Source: Roseomonas sp.
Lineage (GTDB): Bacteria; Pseudomonadota; Alphaproteobacteria; Acetobacterales; Acetobacteraceae
Assembly: GCA_020249925.1 (NCBI GenBank)
Contig: JADCER010000004.1
Span: 1 to 64,000, forward strand
Length of the DNA: 64,000 nucleotides
Direction: 5' to 3'
The notes under the pieces are model-generated. The model saw only the letters and a list, made by a program, of their open reading frames with translations. It made no database searches and was not told the origin of the DNA. Both the position numbers and the translations under genes were made by a program. This document shows, one piece after another, positions 44,137-53,959 of this stretch; position 1 is the first letter of the stretch; every line of letters starts with the position of its first letter.

Positions 44137-45279
44137 ATGCATCCGCTTCCGCTTGCCGGCATTCGCGTTGTCGAATTCTCCCACATGGTCATGGGCCCAA
44201 CTTGCGGCCTGGTGCTGGCTGATCTGGGTGCTGAGGTGATCAAGATCGAACCACCCGGCAAGGGCGATCGCACGCGCTATCTTGTCGCTTCCGGCACCGG
44301 CTTCTTTCCCGCCTTCAGCCGCAACAAGAAAAGCGTGACGCTGGATACGGAAAACGCCGAAGAACTGGAATTGCTGCGACGCCTGATTGATACGGCGGAT
44401 GTGGTGGTGGAGAATTTCCGCCCCGGTGGCCTGGCCGCAAAAGGCCTGGGGTATGAGGCGCTTTCGGCGCGCAATCCTCGGCTGATTTATTGCTCGCTCA
44501 AGGGATATCTGCCCGGGCCTTATGAAAACCGCACGGCACTGGATGAGGTCGTGCAGATGCAATCCGGCCTTGCTTACATGACCGGCCCGCCTGGGCGGCC
44601 TTTGCGCGCCGGGGCGCCGGTGAATGACATGATGGGCGGCATGTTCGGCGCCATTTCCATTCTGGGTGCGCTGCGCCAACGCGATACCACCGGGCGTGGG
44701 CAATATCTGCAGGCGGGCTTGTTTGAAAACGCGGCGTTCCTGGTTTCCACCGCCATGCTGCAACAGGCCATTACCGGCAAGGCGCCAGACCCCATGCCGG
44801 CGGGTCGGCGCGCCTGGGGCGTTTATGATGTTTTCGACACGGCTGATGGCGAACAGATTTTCATCGGCGTTGTCACCGAACGCCAGTGGGAGATCTTCAC
44901 GCGCGAATTGAATGAGCCAGCGCTGAGCAACCCGGATTATGCCAGCAATACGGAACGCGCCAAGCGCCGTGAAACACTGATCCCGCTGGTGCAATCCTTC
45001 CTGAAGAAGCGCAATGTGGCAGAGCTTGAGGAAATGTGCGCGCGTGCCGGTCTGCCTTATTCACGCATCGCCAAGCCTTGGGATTTGTTTGAGGATTCGC
45101 ATTTGCAGGCCAGCGGCGGCTTTCACGAAGTTACACTCAGCGATGGCAGCCGCGCCAAGGTGCCGGCGCTGCCCATGCAATTCGGCGCAAACCGCCTGCC
45201 GCTACGCCATGATCTGCCAAGCCCTGGGCAGCATAATGCGGAAATTCTTGAACCGCTGCGCAAGCCAGCGGGTGATTGA
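44137..45279 (+). CDS. CaiB/BaiF family (class III) CoA transferase
   Basis: A 380-residue class III CoA transferase. LAGIRVVEFSHMVMGPTCGL and LGAEVIKIEPPGKGDRTRYL are the N-terminal CoA-binding signatures, SRNKKSVTLDTENAEELELL follows, and D in ALDEVVQMQSGLAYMTGPPG is near the catalytic Asp position. It would move CoA between carboxylic acids; substrates are unknown. I chose ATG 44137 (MHPLPLAGIRVVEF), since the longer open frame upstream is not family-like. A gamma-carbonic anhydrase gene follows after 37 bp. Confidence 0.92.
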   Translation: MHPLPLAGIRVVEFSHMVMGPTCGLVLADLGAEVIKIEPPGKGDRTRYLVASGTGFFPAFSRNKKSVTLDTENAEELELLRRLIDTADVVVENFRPGGLAAKGLGYEALSARNPRLIYCSLKGYLPGPYENRTALDEVVQMQSGLAYMTGPPGRPLRAGAPVNDMMGGMFGAISILGALRQRDTTGRGQYLQAGLFENAAFLVSTAMLQQAITGKAPDPMPAGRRAWGVYDVFDTADGEQIFIGVVTERQWEIFTRELNEPALSNPDYASNTERAKRRETLIPLVQSFLKKRNVAELEEMCARAGLPYSRIAKPWDLFEDSHLQASGGFHEVTLSDGSRAKVPALPMQFGANRLPLRHDLPSPGQHNAEILEPLRKPAGD

Positions 45280-45316
45280 AAGCTTCTGTTGCAAGCAAAC
45301 CAAGAAGGAAAACACG

Positions 45317-45847
45317 ATGCCGATTTATGCGCTTGATGATCTTATCCCCCAAACCCCTGGCGAGGGCCGCTTTTGGGTGGCGCCGGATGCGCAGGTGATG
45401 GGCAATGTGATCCTGGCCGAGGATGTGGGCATTTGGTTCGGCGCCGTGATCCGTGGCGATAATGAACCGATCAGCATCGGCGCACGCAGCAATATTCAGG
45501 AAGGTTCCGTGCTGCATTCCGATGTCGGGTTTCCGTTGACGATCGGCGCCGATGTGACGGTTGGGCACCACGCCATTCTGCATGGCTGCACTATTGGGGA
45601 TGGCGCGCTGATTGGCATGGGGGCGACGGTGATGAATGGCGCGCGCATTGGCGCGGGCAGCATCATCGGCGCCGGCGCCTTGGTGACCGAAGGCAAGGAA
45701 ATCCCCGAACGATCCCTGGTCATGGGTGCGCCGGCCAAGGTGATTCGCGCACTTGATGCGGAAACAGGCGCACGCCTGCTGGCGTCAGCCGCGCATTACG
45801 TGGAAAATGCGCGGCGCTTTGCCCGTGGCCTGCGCCGGATAGATTAG
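45317..45847 (+). CDS. gamma-carbonic anhydrase family hexapeptide-repeat protein
   Basis: A 176-residue left-handed beta-helix protein with repeated hexapeptides (for example VTVGHHAILHGCTIGDGALI). The metal-binding His residues of the gamma-carbonic anhydrase/PaaY family fall at H67, H84 and H89. AAGGAA precedes the ATG at 45317. PaaY-like members have thioesterase activity, which would suit the neighbouring CoA transferase; this link is inferred. Confidence 0.92.
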   Translation: MPIYALDDLIPQTPGEGRFWVAPDAQVMGNVILAEDVGIWFGAVIRGDNEPISIGARSNIQEGSVLHSDVGFPLTIGADVTVGHHAILHGCTIGDGALIGMGATVMNGARIGAGSIIGAGALVTEGKEIPERSLVMGAPAKVIRALDAETGARLLASAAHYVENARRFARGLRRID

Positions 45848-45853
45848 GCGCCT

Positions 45854-46837
45854 TCAGCTTGCGTCTATCTGCAAGCCTTCCTTCTTGATTACATCAGCCC
45901 ATTTGGTGATTTCGCTGGCAACGAAAGCGCCGAATTGCTGCGCGCTGCCAATCATCGGCACGCCGCCCAATTCTTCGAAGCGCTTCACTGTCTCAGGCAA
46001 GCCGAGCATGGCCATCACATCCGCATTGATGCTGTTGATCATCTCGGCCGGCATGGCCGCCTGGCCGAAAACACCGAACCAGGTATTCACCTCATAGTTT
46101 GCGAGTTCCGGCATGGTTTCGCGCATCGCCGGTACATTGGGCAGCAGCGGGTGGCGTTCCTTGCTGGTCACCGCCAAGGCGCGTACGCGCCCACCCTGGA
46201 TATGGCCCATGATGCCGGTCAGGTTATCAATCAGGAAGGTGACATTGCCGGCGAGCAATTCAATCTGTGCCGGGGCAGAACCGCGCGTTGGCACATGAAT
46301 GGCCTGGGCATTCAGCATTTGCAGGAACAGCACCGGCGAAAGATGCGTGGATTGGCCGACGCCGGTTGAGACATAGGGTATTTCGCCAGGCCTTGCGCGC
46401 AACATCGCGGCAAGCTCAGCCACATTCTGCGCCGGGACGTTGTTGTTCACCACCAGCACATTCGGCCCGGCGATGGTGCCGGCAATGGGAGCCAATTGCT
46501 CCGGCCGATATTGCAGATTGCGGAATAGCGAATAGCCAATGGCCTGCGGGCCGATATTGCCCATGAGCAGCGTGAGACCATCCGGGCGCGCGCGCACCGC
46601 TTCAAGCGAGCCGATAGTACCACCCGCGCCGGTACGGTTTTCCACCACCACTGGCGTGCCCCAGCGCGGCTGCAGGAACTGCGCGAGCAGCCTTCCCATG
46701 ATATCCGTGGTGCCGCCAGCGGCAGCCGGCACGATGATGCGTACCTGGCCGGATGGGCGCCAGGATTGCGCGCGGGCGATGGCAGGCGCCGCAAGCAGCG
46801 GCAGCGCAAGCGCGGCGCGGCGGGAAATTTGGGCCAT
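45854..46837 (-). CDS. Bug-type (tripartite tricarboxylate) periplasmic substrate-binding protein
   Basis: A 327-residue protein with a signal peptide that carries a twin-arginine-like motif (SRRAALALPLLAAPAIARAQ). The mature part is a Bug/TctC binding protein: VRIIVPAAAGGTTDIMGRLL, VVENRTGAGGTIGSLEAV and VPTRGSAPAQIELLAGNVTF are the ligand-binding signatures. It captures carboxylates or related anions. GGGAGG lies 6-7 nt before the ATG at 46837. No TctA/TctB membrane genes are nearby, as is common for orphan Bug proteins. Confidence 0.92.
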   Translation of the reverse strand: MAQISRRAALALPLLAAPAIARAQSWRPSGQVRIIVPAAAGGTTDIMGRLLAQFLQPRWGTPVVVENRTGAGGTIGSLEAVRARPDGLTLLMGNIGPQAIGYSLFRNLQYRPEQLAPIAGTIAGPNVLVVNNNVPAQNVAELAAMLRARPGEIPYVSTGVGQSTHLSPVLFLQMLNAQAIHVPTRGSAPAQIELLAGNVTFLIDNLTGIMGHIQGGRVRALAVTSKERHPLLPNVPAMRETMPELANYEVNTWFGVFGQAAMPAEMINSINADVMAMLGLPETVKRFEELGGVPMIGSAQQFGAFVASEITKWADVIKKEGLQIDAS

Positions 46838-46874
46838 GAGTGATCCTCCCTTAAGTCTTGCCCATATCATGCCG

Positions 46875-46891
46875 CCGAAAACTGTTTTCGG
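46875..46891 (-). terminator. possible terminator hairpin after rfbD
   Basis: CCGAAAA and TTTTCGG pair perfectly around CTG, starting 7 bp beyond the rfbD stop. There is no T-run after it, so an intrinsic terminator is only a weak call; it may be a rho-dependent end or a leader of the next gene. Confidence 0.3.
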
Positions 46892-46898
46892 AAAGGCT

Positions 46899-47786
46899 TC
46901 AGCCTTGGCGTAGCGCGGCCATCACGCGGGCGAGACCGGCTTCCCAAGGCGGCAGCGCCACGCCGAAAACACGAGCGAGCTTGCCATTATCCAAGCGGCC
47001 ATCAGCGGGGCGCTTGGCCTTGGTGGGGTAATCGGCGGTGGTGATGGCATGCACCTTGGGGCGCGGTCCACCATGGCGAGCGGCTTCGGCGAAAATCGCC
47101 TCGGCAAAGCCATGCCAGTTGGAGAAGCCGCCGCCGGTCACGTGATAGGTACCGGCGAGATCATCGCGCCAGCCATCGGCGCGCAGCCGCGCAAGGATGG
47201 CGGTAATGGCATCGGCCAGATCAGGCGCTGCGGTCGGGCTGCCCCATTGATCCGCCACCACGCGGAGTTCCGGGCGCTGTTCGCCGAGCGCGAGCATGGT
47301 GCGCAGAAAATTCTTGCCCATCGGCGCGAAGACCCAGGCCGTGCGCAGGATAATGCAGCGCGGATTGGCCGCTTGTGCTGCCCATTCCCCCGCAAGCTTG
47401 GTGCGGCCATAGGCGCCCAATGGGTTGGGCAAATCGCTTTCCAGATAAGGCGCAGCCTTCAGCCCATCAAAAACATAATCGGTGGAAATCTGGATGAGCG
47501 GAATGCCCGCTGCACGGGTTAGCCGCCCGAGCAAGGCCGGCCCCAACGCATTGGCGCGAAAGGCACCGGCTTCATCATCTTCCGCCGCATCAACGGCGGT
47601 CCAAGCAGCGCAATTCACCACCGCATCGGGTTTCAGCGCAGCAAAGGCGGCGATGACCGTATCCGGCTTGTCAAATTCGAATTCCGGTTGGCCGACCAGC
47701 AGCGCCTCAAACCCTTGCGCCGGCAGTGCGGCTTCCAACCCAGTCGCCAATTGCCCGCCACGACCGGTGACGAGGATGCGGCGCAT
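46899..47786 (-). CDS. rfbD: dTDP-4-dehydrorhamnose reductase
   Basis: A 295-residue short-chain-dehydrogenase-like enzyme. It begins [18 protein letters not shown], a Rossmann NAD(P)H-binding loop; STDYVFDG and GAYGRTKLAGEWAA (YxxxK catalytic pair) are typical of RfbD/RmlD. It performs the last step to dTDP-L-rhamnose. Its ATG shares one base with the rfbC stop (TGATG). It is the last gene of the rfb operon. Confidence 0.95.
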   Translation of the reverse strand: MRRILVTGRGGQLATGLEAALPAQGFEALLVGQPEFEFDKPDTVIAAFAALKPDAVVNCAAWTAVDAAEDDEAGAFRANALGPALLGRLTRAAGIPLIQISTDYVFDGLKAAPYLESDLPNPLGAYGRTKLAGEWAAQAANPRCIILRTAWVFAPMGKNFLRTMLALGEQRPELRVVADQWGSPTAAPDLADAITAILARLRADGWRDDLAGTYHVTGGGFSNWHGFAEAIFAEAARHGGPRPKVHAITTADYPTKAKRPADGRLDNGKLARVFGVALPPWEAGLARVMAALRQG

Positions 47787-48346
47787 CACCAAGACCCTTT
47801 CGGGAAGGGCGGCGCGATATCGGCAAGCCGTGGTGCCTTGCTGTCCTTATCGGACAGGATTGGGCTGTGTACCGGCCAATCAATACCCAACGCAGGATCA
47901 TTCCAGGCGATGGCGGCATCGGTTTTTGGATCGTAATAGACATCAACCTTGTAGAGCACTTCTGTATCTTCTTCGAGTGTCACAAAGCCATGCGCAAAGC
48001 CGGCAGGGATCCAAAGCTGTTGCCAATTCGCGGCGGAAAGTTCGCAGGCCACATGCTGGCCATAAGTGGCTGAGCCTTCGCGAATATCCACCGCAATATC
48101 CAGGATGGAACCACGCACCACGCGCACCAGCTTGGCCTGGGCTGTGGGTGGCCGCTGAAAATGCAGGCCGCGCACCACACCCTTTTGGCGCGACAGGGAA
48201 TGATTATCCTGCACGAAATCTGCCGTGATGCCGTGGGCTGCCAAGGCCTGGCGCGACCAGACCTCGCTGAAAAAGCCGCGCTCATCACCAAAGCGTTTTG
48301 GTTCAATCAGAATCAGATCGGGAATGGCAAGCCGTTCGATCTTCAC
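47786..48346 (-). CDS. rfbC: dTDP-4-dehydrorhamnose 3,5-epimerase
   Basis: A 186-residue cupin-fold epimerase. [40 protein letters not shown] and [20 protein letters not shown] are the RmlC signatures, including the catalytic His of GLHF. It epimerises C3 and C5 of the 4-keto sugar in dTDP-L-rhamnose synthesis. Both ends overlap the neighbouring rfb genes (4 nt with rfbA, 1 nt with rfbD). Confidence 0.96.
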   Translation of the reverse strand: MKIERLAIPDLILIEPKRFGDERGFFSEVWSRQALAAHGITADFVQDNHSLSRQKGVVRGLHFQRPPTAQAKLVRVVRGSILDIAVDIREGSATYGQHVACELSAANWQQLWIPAGFAHGFVTLEEDTEVLYKVDVYYDPKTDAAIAWNDPALGIDWPVHSPILSDKDSKAPRLADIAPPFPKGSW

Positions 48347-49224
48347 GCCAGCCGTCCCTCGGCCAGATCGCGCAAATAGATGCCATAAGCGGTCTTGCCC
48401 AAACGATCCGCCTGGGCGCGGAGCGCCGCCGCATCAATGAAGCCCATGCGGAAGGCGATTTCTTCAGGGCAGCCCACTTGCAGCCCTTGGCGTTCCTGCA
48501 CCGTCTGCACGAAAAGTGCGGCTTGCAGCAATGAAGCCGGCGTGCCGGCATCAAGCCAGGCGCAGCCGCGGCCCAATTGCTCGGCACGCAGGCTACCATC
48601 GGCCAGATAGACCTTGTTGAGGTCAGTAATTTCCAATTCACCGCGCGCGGAGGGTTTCAAATCCCGCGCCATTTGCGTCACGCGCTTGTCGTAGAAATAA
48701 AGCCCAATCACCGCCCAATCGGATTTCGGCTTGGTGGGTTTTTCCTCAATGGAAAGCACGCGCCCAGCCGCATCGAATTCCGCGACACCATAGCGTTCCG
48801 GATCCGCCACGCGATAGCCAAAGACCGAAGCCAAACCATTTTGCGCATTGGCCGCTGCCGCCTTCAGGCTTTCGACTAGCCCATGGCCGTAGATGATATT
48901 ATCGCCCAACGCCAAGGCGCAGGCTTCACCACCAATCCACGCCGCGCCGATATGAAATGCCTGCGCAATACCATCCGGGCTTGGCTGTTCGGCATAGCTG
49001 ATGCGAATGCCGAATTGTGTGCCATCACCCAGCAAGCGCCGGAATTGCGGCAGATCGGCAGGTGTGGAGATCAGCAGGATATCCTTGATGCCCGCCAGCA
49101 TCAGCGTACCCAGCGGGTAATAGACCATCGGCTTGTCATAGACCGGCAGCAATTGCTTCGAAGCCGCCAAGGTCATCGGGTGCAAACGCGTCCCGGACCC
49201 GCCGGCGAGCAAAATGCCCTTCAT
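48343..49224 (-). CDS. rfbA: glucose-1-phosphate thymidylyltransferase
   Basis: A 293-residue nucleotidyltransferase starting [20 protein letters not shown], the NTP-binding signature; [20 protein letters not shown] and GDNIIYGHG complete the active site. It makes dTDP-glucose, the first step of the pathway. I chose ATG 49224, which overlaps the rfbB stop by 4 nt, rather than an upstream start inside rfbB. Confidence 0.96.
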   Translation of the reverse strand: MKGILLAGGSGTRLHPMTLAASKQLLPVYDKPMVYYPLGTLMLAGIKDILLISTPADLPQFRRLLGDGTQFGIRISYAEQPSPDGIAQAFHIGAAWIGGEACALALGDNIIYGHGLVESLKAAAANAQNGLASVFGYRVADPERYGVAEFDAAGRVLSIEEKPTKPKSDWAVIGLYFYDKRVTQMARDLKPSARGELEITDLNKVYLADGSLRAEQLGRGCAWLDAGTPASLLQAALFVQTVQERQGLQVGCPEEIAFRMGFIDAAALRAQADRLGKTAYGIYLRDLAEGRLA

Positions 49225-50282
49225 GCCTTCACCCCCCCAAGCCTTTGCCCGGCATAGCGCTTTTCGCGAATGGGCCGCCACCAGGCTTCATTGTCCAGAT
49301 ACCAGCGAATGGTCTGATCAAGCCCGGCCTCAAAATCATAGCGCGCTTTCCAGCCAAGCGCGGCTTCGGCGCCGCTTGGGTCCATGGCGTAGCGGAAATC
49401 ATGGCCAGGGCGATCTTTGACATAGGTGATCAGCCGTTCCCGCGCGCCAGCAGGATCAGGGCGCAACCGGTCCAGCGTGCGGCAAATCGCCTGCACCACC
49501 TGCAGATTGGTCCGTTCCTGGCGCGGGCCTATGCAATAGGTGGCCCCTGGCACGCCGCGCATCAGCGCCAGCACCAAGGCCTCGGCGTGATCCTGCACAT
49601 GGATCCAATCCCGGATATTCGACCCATCGCCGTAAACCGGCAAAGGCAGGCCTTCCAGCGCATTCAACGTGACAAGCGGGATGAGCTTTTCCGGAAACTG
49701 CCACGGCCCGTAATTATTCGTGGTGTTCGAAACAAAGGATGGAAAGCCATAAGTGTGCTGCCAGGCGCGCACCAGATGGTCTGATGCGGCCTTGGAAGCC
49801 GAATAAGGGCTGCGCGGATCGTAGCGCGTATGCTCATCAAACGGCGCGTCATCCGCGCTTTCGAGCGAACCAAAAACCTCATCGGTGGAGACATGATGGA
49901 AGCGGAAATCAGCCTTGGCACTGCCTTCCAGCCCTTGCCAATATTCGCGTGCAGCTTCCAGCAAAACTTGCGTGCCAACCACATTGGTACGAATGAATTC
50001 CGCCGGCCCATCAATCGAACGATCCACATGGGATTCGGCCGCCAGATGCATGACGCGCGCCGGCTTGAAGCGGGTGAAAACATCACGCATCGCCGCCGTG
50101 TCGCAAATATCCAGCGCCAGATGCTGATGGCGCGGGGATTTCAGCCAATCACCAAGGGATTCAGGGCTCGCGGCATAGGTCAGCTTGTCAATATTCACGA
50201 CAATCGCATCGGTGGTCGCGAGCAGATGCCGCACCACCGCCGATCCGATGAAGCCCATCCCACCTGTCAGCAGAATGACCAT
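49221..50282 (-). CDS. rfbB: dTDP-glucose 4,6-dehydratase
   Basis: A 353-residue SDR enzyme. [15 protein letters not shown] binds [16 protein letters not shown] holds the catalytic Asp-Glu pair after Thr, and [12 protein letters not shown] the Tyr/Lys pair. It converts dTDP-glucose to the 4-keto-6-deoxy sugar. It starts 13 nt after the rho stop on the same strand, so rho and rfbBACD are likely one transcript. Confidence 0.96.
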   Translation of the reverse strand: MVILLTGGMGFIGSAVVRHLLATTDAIVVNIDKLTYAASPESLGDWLKSPRHQHLALDICDTAAMRDVFTRFKPARVMHLAAESHVDRSIDGPAEFIRTNVVGTQVLLEAAREYWQGLEGSAKADFRFHHVSTDEVFGSLESADDAPFDEHTRYDPRSPYSASKAASDHLVRAWQHTYGFPSFVSNTTNNYGPWQFPEKLIPLVTLNALEGLPLPVYGDGSNIRDWIHVQDHAEALVLALMRGVPGATYCIGPRQERTNLQVVQAICRTLDRLRPDPAGARERLITYVKDRPGHDFRYAMDPSGAEAALGWKARYDFEAGLDQTIRWYLDNEAWWRPIREKRYAGQRLGGVKA

Positions 50283-50295
50283 GACGTCCCCTGGA

Positions 50296-51570
50296 TCAGG
50301 TATTCATCGCGTCGAAGAAATCCTGATTGGTCTTGCTGTATTTCAGCTTATCCAGCAGGAATTCCATCGCATCCTGTGTGCCCATCGGGTTCAGGATACG
50401 GCGCAGCACCCACATCTTGGAAAGCGTGCCGCGATCCACCAGCAATTCTTCCTTACGCGTACCGGATTTGGTGATGTCAATCGCGGGGAAGGTGCGCTTA
50501 TCGGAAAGCTTCCGATCCAGCACGATTTCGCAATTGCCGGTGCCTTTGAATTCTTCGAAAATCACTTCATCCATGCGGCTGCCGGTATCAATCAGCGCCG
50601 TCGCAATGATGGTCAGCGACCCGCCTTCTTCGATATTGCGCGCCGCGCCAAAGAAGCGCTTCGGGCGTTGCAGCGCATTGGCATCCACACCACCCGTCAG
50701 CACCTTGCCCGATGACGGTACTACGGAGTTATAGGCGCGGCCCAGGCGCGTGATGCTGTCCAGCAAAATCACCACATCGCGCTTGTGTTCCACCAGGCGC
50801 TTGGCCTTTTCCAGCACCATTTCGGTTACTTGCACATGGCGCGTCGCCGGTTCGTCAAAGGTGCTCGCAACAACCTCACCACGCACAGTGCGGGCCATGT
50901 CGGTCACTTCTTCGGGCCGTTCGTCAATCAGCAGCACCATCAGGAAGACTTCGGGGTTATTCGCCGTGATGGATTTGGCGATATTCTGCAGCATCACGGT
51001 CTTACCCGTGCGCGGCGGCGCCACAATCAAGGCGCGCTGGCCCATGCCGATCGGCGAAATCAAATCAATGACGCGATGCGTATTGTCCTTGGTTGGCCCC
51101 TTGGCGACGCTTTCAACCTCAGGATTTTCCATCTTGAGGCGACGGTTCGGATAAAGCGGTGTCAGGTTATCGAAATTGATCCGGTGCCGCAGGCTTTCCG
51201 GGTCTTCGAAATTGATCGCATTGACCTTGAGGAGGGAGAAATAACGCTCCCCATCCTTGGGCGCCCTGATCTGGCCTTCCACCGTATCGCCGGTGCGCAA
51301 GCCAAAGCGGCGCACCTGGGCGGGGGAGACATAGATATCATCCGGCCCGGGCAGGAAGTTTGCCTGCGGGCTGCGCAGATAGCCGAAACCGTCGGAGAGG
51401 ATTTCAAGCGTGCCTTCGCCGAAAATCGCCTGTTCATTATCCGCGAAGGTCTTCAGGATCGCGAACATCATATCCTGCTTGCGCAGCGATGACGCGTTTT
51501 CGATTTGTAATTCCTCAGCGAATGCGAGGAGGTCCGCGGGGCTTTTCGCCTTAAGTTCTGAAAGATGCAT
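50296..51570 (-). CDS. rho: transcription termination factor Rho
   Basis: A 424-residue RecA-like hexameric helicase. The N-terminal helix bundle ([20 protein letters not shown]) is followed by the cold-shock RNA-binding domain ([20 protein letters not shown]), Walker [10 protein letters not shown] near 184-192, [13 protein letters not shown] and the R-loop region [20 protein letters not shown]. It ends factor-dependent transcripts. The 293-bp region upstream contains the long hairpin at 51765-51808 and a palindromic element next to hemJ. rho is often autoregulated through its leader; nothing specific can be shown here. Confidence 0.97.
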   Translation of the reverse strand: MHLSELKAKSPADLLAFAEELQIENASSLRKQDMMFAILKTFADNEQAIFGEGTLEILSDGFGYLRSPQANFLPGPDDIYVSPAQVRRFGLRTGDTVEGQIRAPKDGERYFSLLKVNAINFEDPESLRHRINFDNLTPLYPNRRLKMENPEVESVAKGPTKDNTHRVIDLISPIGMGQRALIVAPPRTGKTVMLQNIAKSITANNPEVFLMVLLIDERPEEVTDMARTVRGEVVASTFDEPATRHVQVTEMVLEKAKRLVEHKRDVVILLDSITRLGRAYNSVVPSSGKVLTGGVDANALQRPKRFFGAARNIEEGGSLTIIATALIDTGSRMDEVIFEEFKGTGNCEIVLDRKLSDKRTFPAIDITKSGTRKEELLVDRGTLSKMWVLRRILNPMGTQDAMEFLLDKLKYSKTNQDFFDAMNT

Positions 51571-51764
51571 TTTGTGCCTTGGCGTTCCGTGAGGCTTGAG
51601 AAAGCAGGACCTGAATCACGATGCAAAGCGCAGCACGCAGCGCATCCATGAATGTCCCGTTAACGGGTAGAAGGGAAATGCGGCAGCGCCGATCAGGGAT
51701 CGCCGGGGCCGCGAAAGGGAGGACCTTTTATGTATGAAGCCCGCGGCCCCGCGTCAACCACATT
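51571..51764. other. rho upstream region
   Basis: No supportable gene. It should contain the rho leader and promoter on the minus strand. The palindromic element and hairpin on its upstream side (51765-51866) are listed separately. Confidence 0.5.
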
Positions 51765-51808
51765 TGGGGCCGTTTCACAGCATTACCGCGCAGTGAAACG
51801 GCCCCAAC
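51765..51808. repeat. perfect 15-bp-stem hairpin beyond palindromic element copy 2
   Basis: TTGGGGCCGTTTCAC (51765-51779) and GTGAAACGGCCCCAA (51794-51808) are a perfect inverted repeat around a 14-nt loop. It lies 9 bp beyond the palindromic element that abuts the hemJ stop. On the minus (hemJ) strand no T-run follows it. Confidence 0.85.
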
Positions 51809-51817
51809 TTTCTTTTG

Positions 51818-51866
51818 ATCGCATTTTCCGAGTCGCCAAGTGTACCACTTGGCTTGAAAATGCTCA
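51818..51866 (-). repeat. palindromic element copy 2, abutting the hemJ stop
   Basis: On the minus strand the hemJ TGA (51866-51864) is the first triplet of TGAGCATTTTC, followed by the inner palindrome GCCAAGTG-GTA-CACTTGGC and GGAAAATGCGATC. Outer arms GCATTTTC/GAAAATGC are perfect. Confidence 0.93.
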
Positions 51867-52316
51867 GAACGGCTTCACGATCACCATGATGACAATCAGG
51901 ATCAAGAGCAGCGTCGGCACCTCATTGGCGATGCGCCAGGACCTTTCGCTGCGGGTATTGCGATCCTTGGCGAAAAGCCGCCGGGCACGGGCCAGGTCCA
52001 TATGGAAGGCCGTCATGCCCAAAAGCCCGAATAGCTTGCCGTGCCACCAGCCGGCGCGCCAATCCACCACGCCAGGGGTCAGGATCAGCAGCAGGCCAAA
52101 GACCCAGGACGTGATCATGGCCGGGTTCATGATGGCGCGCAGCAGGCGCCGTTCCATGGTCTTGAACAGCTCCCCCTGGGCGGAGCCCGGCGGCTGTTGC
52201 GTGTGATAGACATAAAGCCGGGGCAGGTAGAAAAGCCCCGCCATCCAGGCGAAAACGCTGATCAGGTGCAGCGCCTTGGTCCAGGCATAGAAGGGGGCGA
52301 GGCCCTCAATCACCAT
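51864..52316 (-). CDS. hemJ: protoporphyrinogen IX oxidase HemJ (UPF0093)
   Basis: A 150-residue four-helix membrane protein. KALHLISVFAWMAGLFYLPR with its conserved His, MERRLLRAIMNPAMI and the C-terminal RIANEVPTLLLILIVIMVIV, ending VKPF, are diagnostic of HemJ, the oxygen-independent replacement for HemG/HemY in haem synthesis. It starts 3 nt after the acyl-CoA ligase stop. Its own stop codon begins the palindromic element at 51818-51866. Confidence 0.94.
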   Translation of the reverse strand: MVIEGLAPFYAWTKALHLISVFAWMAGLFYLPRLYVYHTQQPPGSAQGELFKTMERRLLRAIMNPAMITSWVFGLLLILTPGVVDWRAGWWHGKLFGLLGMTAFHMDLARARRLFAKDRNTRSERSWRIANEVPTLLLILIVIMVIVKPF

Positions 52317-52319
52317 GGG

Positions 52320-53864
52320 TCAGTCATCCTTTCCAGCAGGGGCAGGCATCAACCGTGGATGCGGCCCATCTTCAAGCCGCCAGCGCGCCAATACCGCTTC
52401 CCGCACACGGGCACGCACCACCTTGCCCTGCGCATTGCGCGGCAATTCAGGCAGCGTGAGCCAGGCGCGCGGGCGCTTATGCTTGGCCAAATCCTCCGCC
52501 AGCGGCAGGGCGGTTTGCTCCCACCCCTCCGCCAGGCCTTCGGCCACCGCGATAATGACCTCCCCCCAATAATCGGAGGGCAGGCCCAAAACGCAAATCG
52601 CGCGGCCCTGGGCGGCGGGTTCCAAAGTAGTTTCGATCTCGGCCGGATGGACGCGATAGCCGCCGGTTTTCATCACATCCGAAGCCCGACCCGCGAGCCG
52701 CAAGCGCCCGCGCGCATCAATGGCGCCTTGATCGCCAGTGCGGTGCCAGGCGCCGGCAGGGCGGGGCACAAAGCCATCCGGCCCGATCATGCCGATATTC
52801 ATATGCCGGGCGCGCAGCCAGATATCGCCGGAATCGCCTGGGGGCAGGGGGGCGCCGGCCTCATCCCGGATGGCGATCTCGACCCCCGTCGCCGGCCAGC
52901 CGAGATTGGCACCCAGGCCATCTTCGGCTTCGTCCATCGCAGCCGCCACATCCGGGCCTTCCAGCACGGTGATGGGGTTGAAGCATTCACTCATGCCATA
53001 GGTCACGCGCACCACCGGGCCGAATTGCGCCGCGGCGCGGGCGTAAAGATCGCGCGTGAGCGTCTGCGTGCCGCAGAAAATGACTTTGAGCCCCGGCACG
53101 GCCTGCCCCGGAAACAGCGCCAGCAATTTGGCCAGCACTGTGGGTGGGGCGAAAATCGCCGAAAGCCGGGGCGCCGCCAGAACCGGTGCGATGCGCTCAG
53201 CCCGCACGCCATCCTGCAGGACAACCTCGCCGCCATGATCGAGCCAGGCATAGGTGATCAGCGCCGCGCCATGGGTGAAGGGCGTCATCAGCAGCACACG
53301 CTCACCTGGTTCCGGCGTGAAGGGCAAAACGGCGCGTTGCAGGATATTGGCAAGGTATCGCCCGCCATGGCTATGCAGAATGGCCTTGGGCTTGCCCGTG
53401 GTGCCAGAGGTGAAAATGATGCGCCCCCAGGCATCGGATGGCACGGGGGGTAGCGGCGTGAAGCTTTCATCCGGTGCAATGTCTTCCAAGGCGAGGGGTT
53501 CAAACCCAAGCCCCGCCAGCCGTTCGCAGGATGCACGCGGTGCGACAATGCGCTTGAAGCCTGTAAGCGTGGCGAACCAGCCAAGCTCGGCATCGGTGGA
53601 GCCCGTATTGCAGGGGGTTTCCGCCACGCCGGCCATGGTCAGCCCATAACTGACCCAGGGCGCATCGCAGCCATTGGGCACGAAGGTCGCAACCGGCTGG
53701 CCGGGCTGGAAGCCCTCCGCCACCAGCCGCCGCGCCAGACCATGGGCGCGGGCGGATAGCGTTGCATAGCTAAGCGTGGCGCTGCCATCAGTGACAGCGC
53801 TGCGCGGGCCGAAGCGTTGCGCCAGAGTCAGTAGGTCGGACGACCAGGGGATACCATCCTGCAT
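52320..53864 (-). CDS. AMP-binding acyl-CoA synthetase/ligase
   Basis: A 514-residue adenylate-forming enzyme from ATG 53864 (MQDGIPWSSDLLTLAQRFG). GRIIFTSGTTGKPKAILHSH is the P-loop-like A3 core, VTYGMSECF the A5 core, and GDIWLRARHMNIGM, WHRTGDQGAI and GRASDVMKTGGYRVHP follow, with a C-terminal NAQGKVVRA Lys. It activates a carboxylic acid to its CoA ester; the acid is unknown. The frame stays open to 53981, so a longer N-terminus is possible but would overlap the divergent hydrolase start. hemJ follows 3 nt downstream. Confidence 0.9.
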   Translation of the reverse strand: MQDGIPWSSDLLTLAQRFGPRSAVTDGSATLSYATLSARAHGLARRLVAEGFQPGQPVATFVPNGCDAPWVSYGLTMAGVAETPCNTGSTDAELGWFATLTGFKRIVAPRASCERLAGLGFEPLALEDIAPDESFTPLPPVPSDAWGRIIFTSGTTGKPKAILHSHGGRYLANILQRAVLPFTPEPGERVLLMTPFTHGAALITYAWLDHGGEVVLQDGVRAERIAPVLAAPRLSAIFAPPTVLAKLLALFPGQAVPGLKVIFCGTQTLTRDLYARAAAQFGPVVRVTYGMSECFNPITVLEGPDVAAAMDEAEDGLGANLGWPATGVEIAIRDEAGAPLPPGDSGDIWLRARHMNIGMIGPDGFVPRPAGAWHRTGDQGAIDARGRLRLAGRASDVMKTGGYRVHPAEIETTLEPAAQGRAICVLGLPSDYWGEVIIAVAEGLAEGWEQTALPLAEDLAKHKRPRAWLTLPELPRNAQGKVVRARVREAVLARWRLEDGPHPRLMPAPAGKDD

Positions 53865-53959
53865 GGTGGCAAAGTCTCGCCAGCGGCGCCGCGCGTCAAT
53901 GCGGGGCTTGATTGCGGGGCGCGCTTCGGGCGGGATGGGGGCAGGAAGGAAACACCGCC

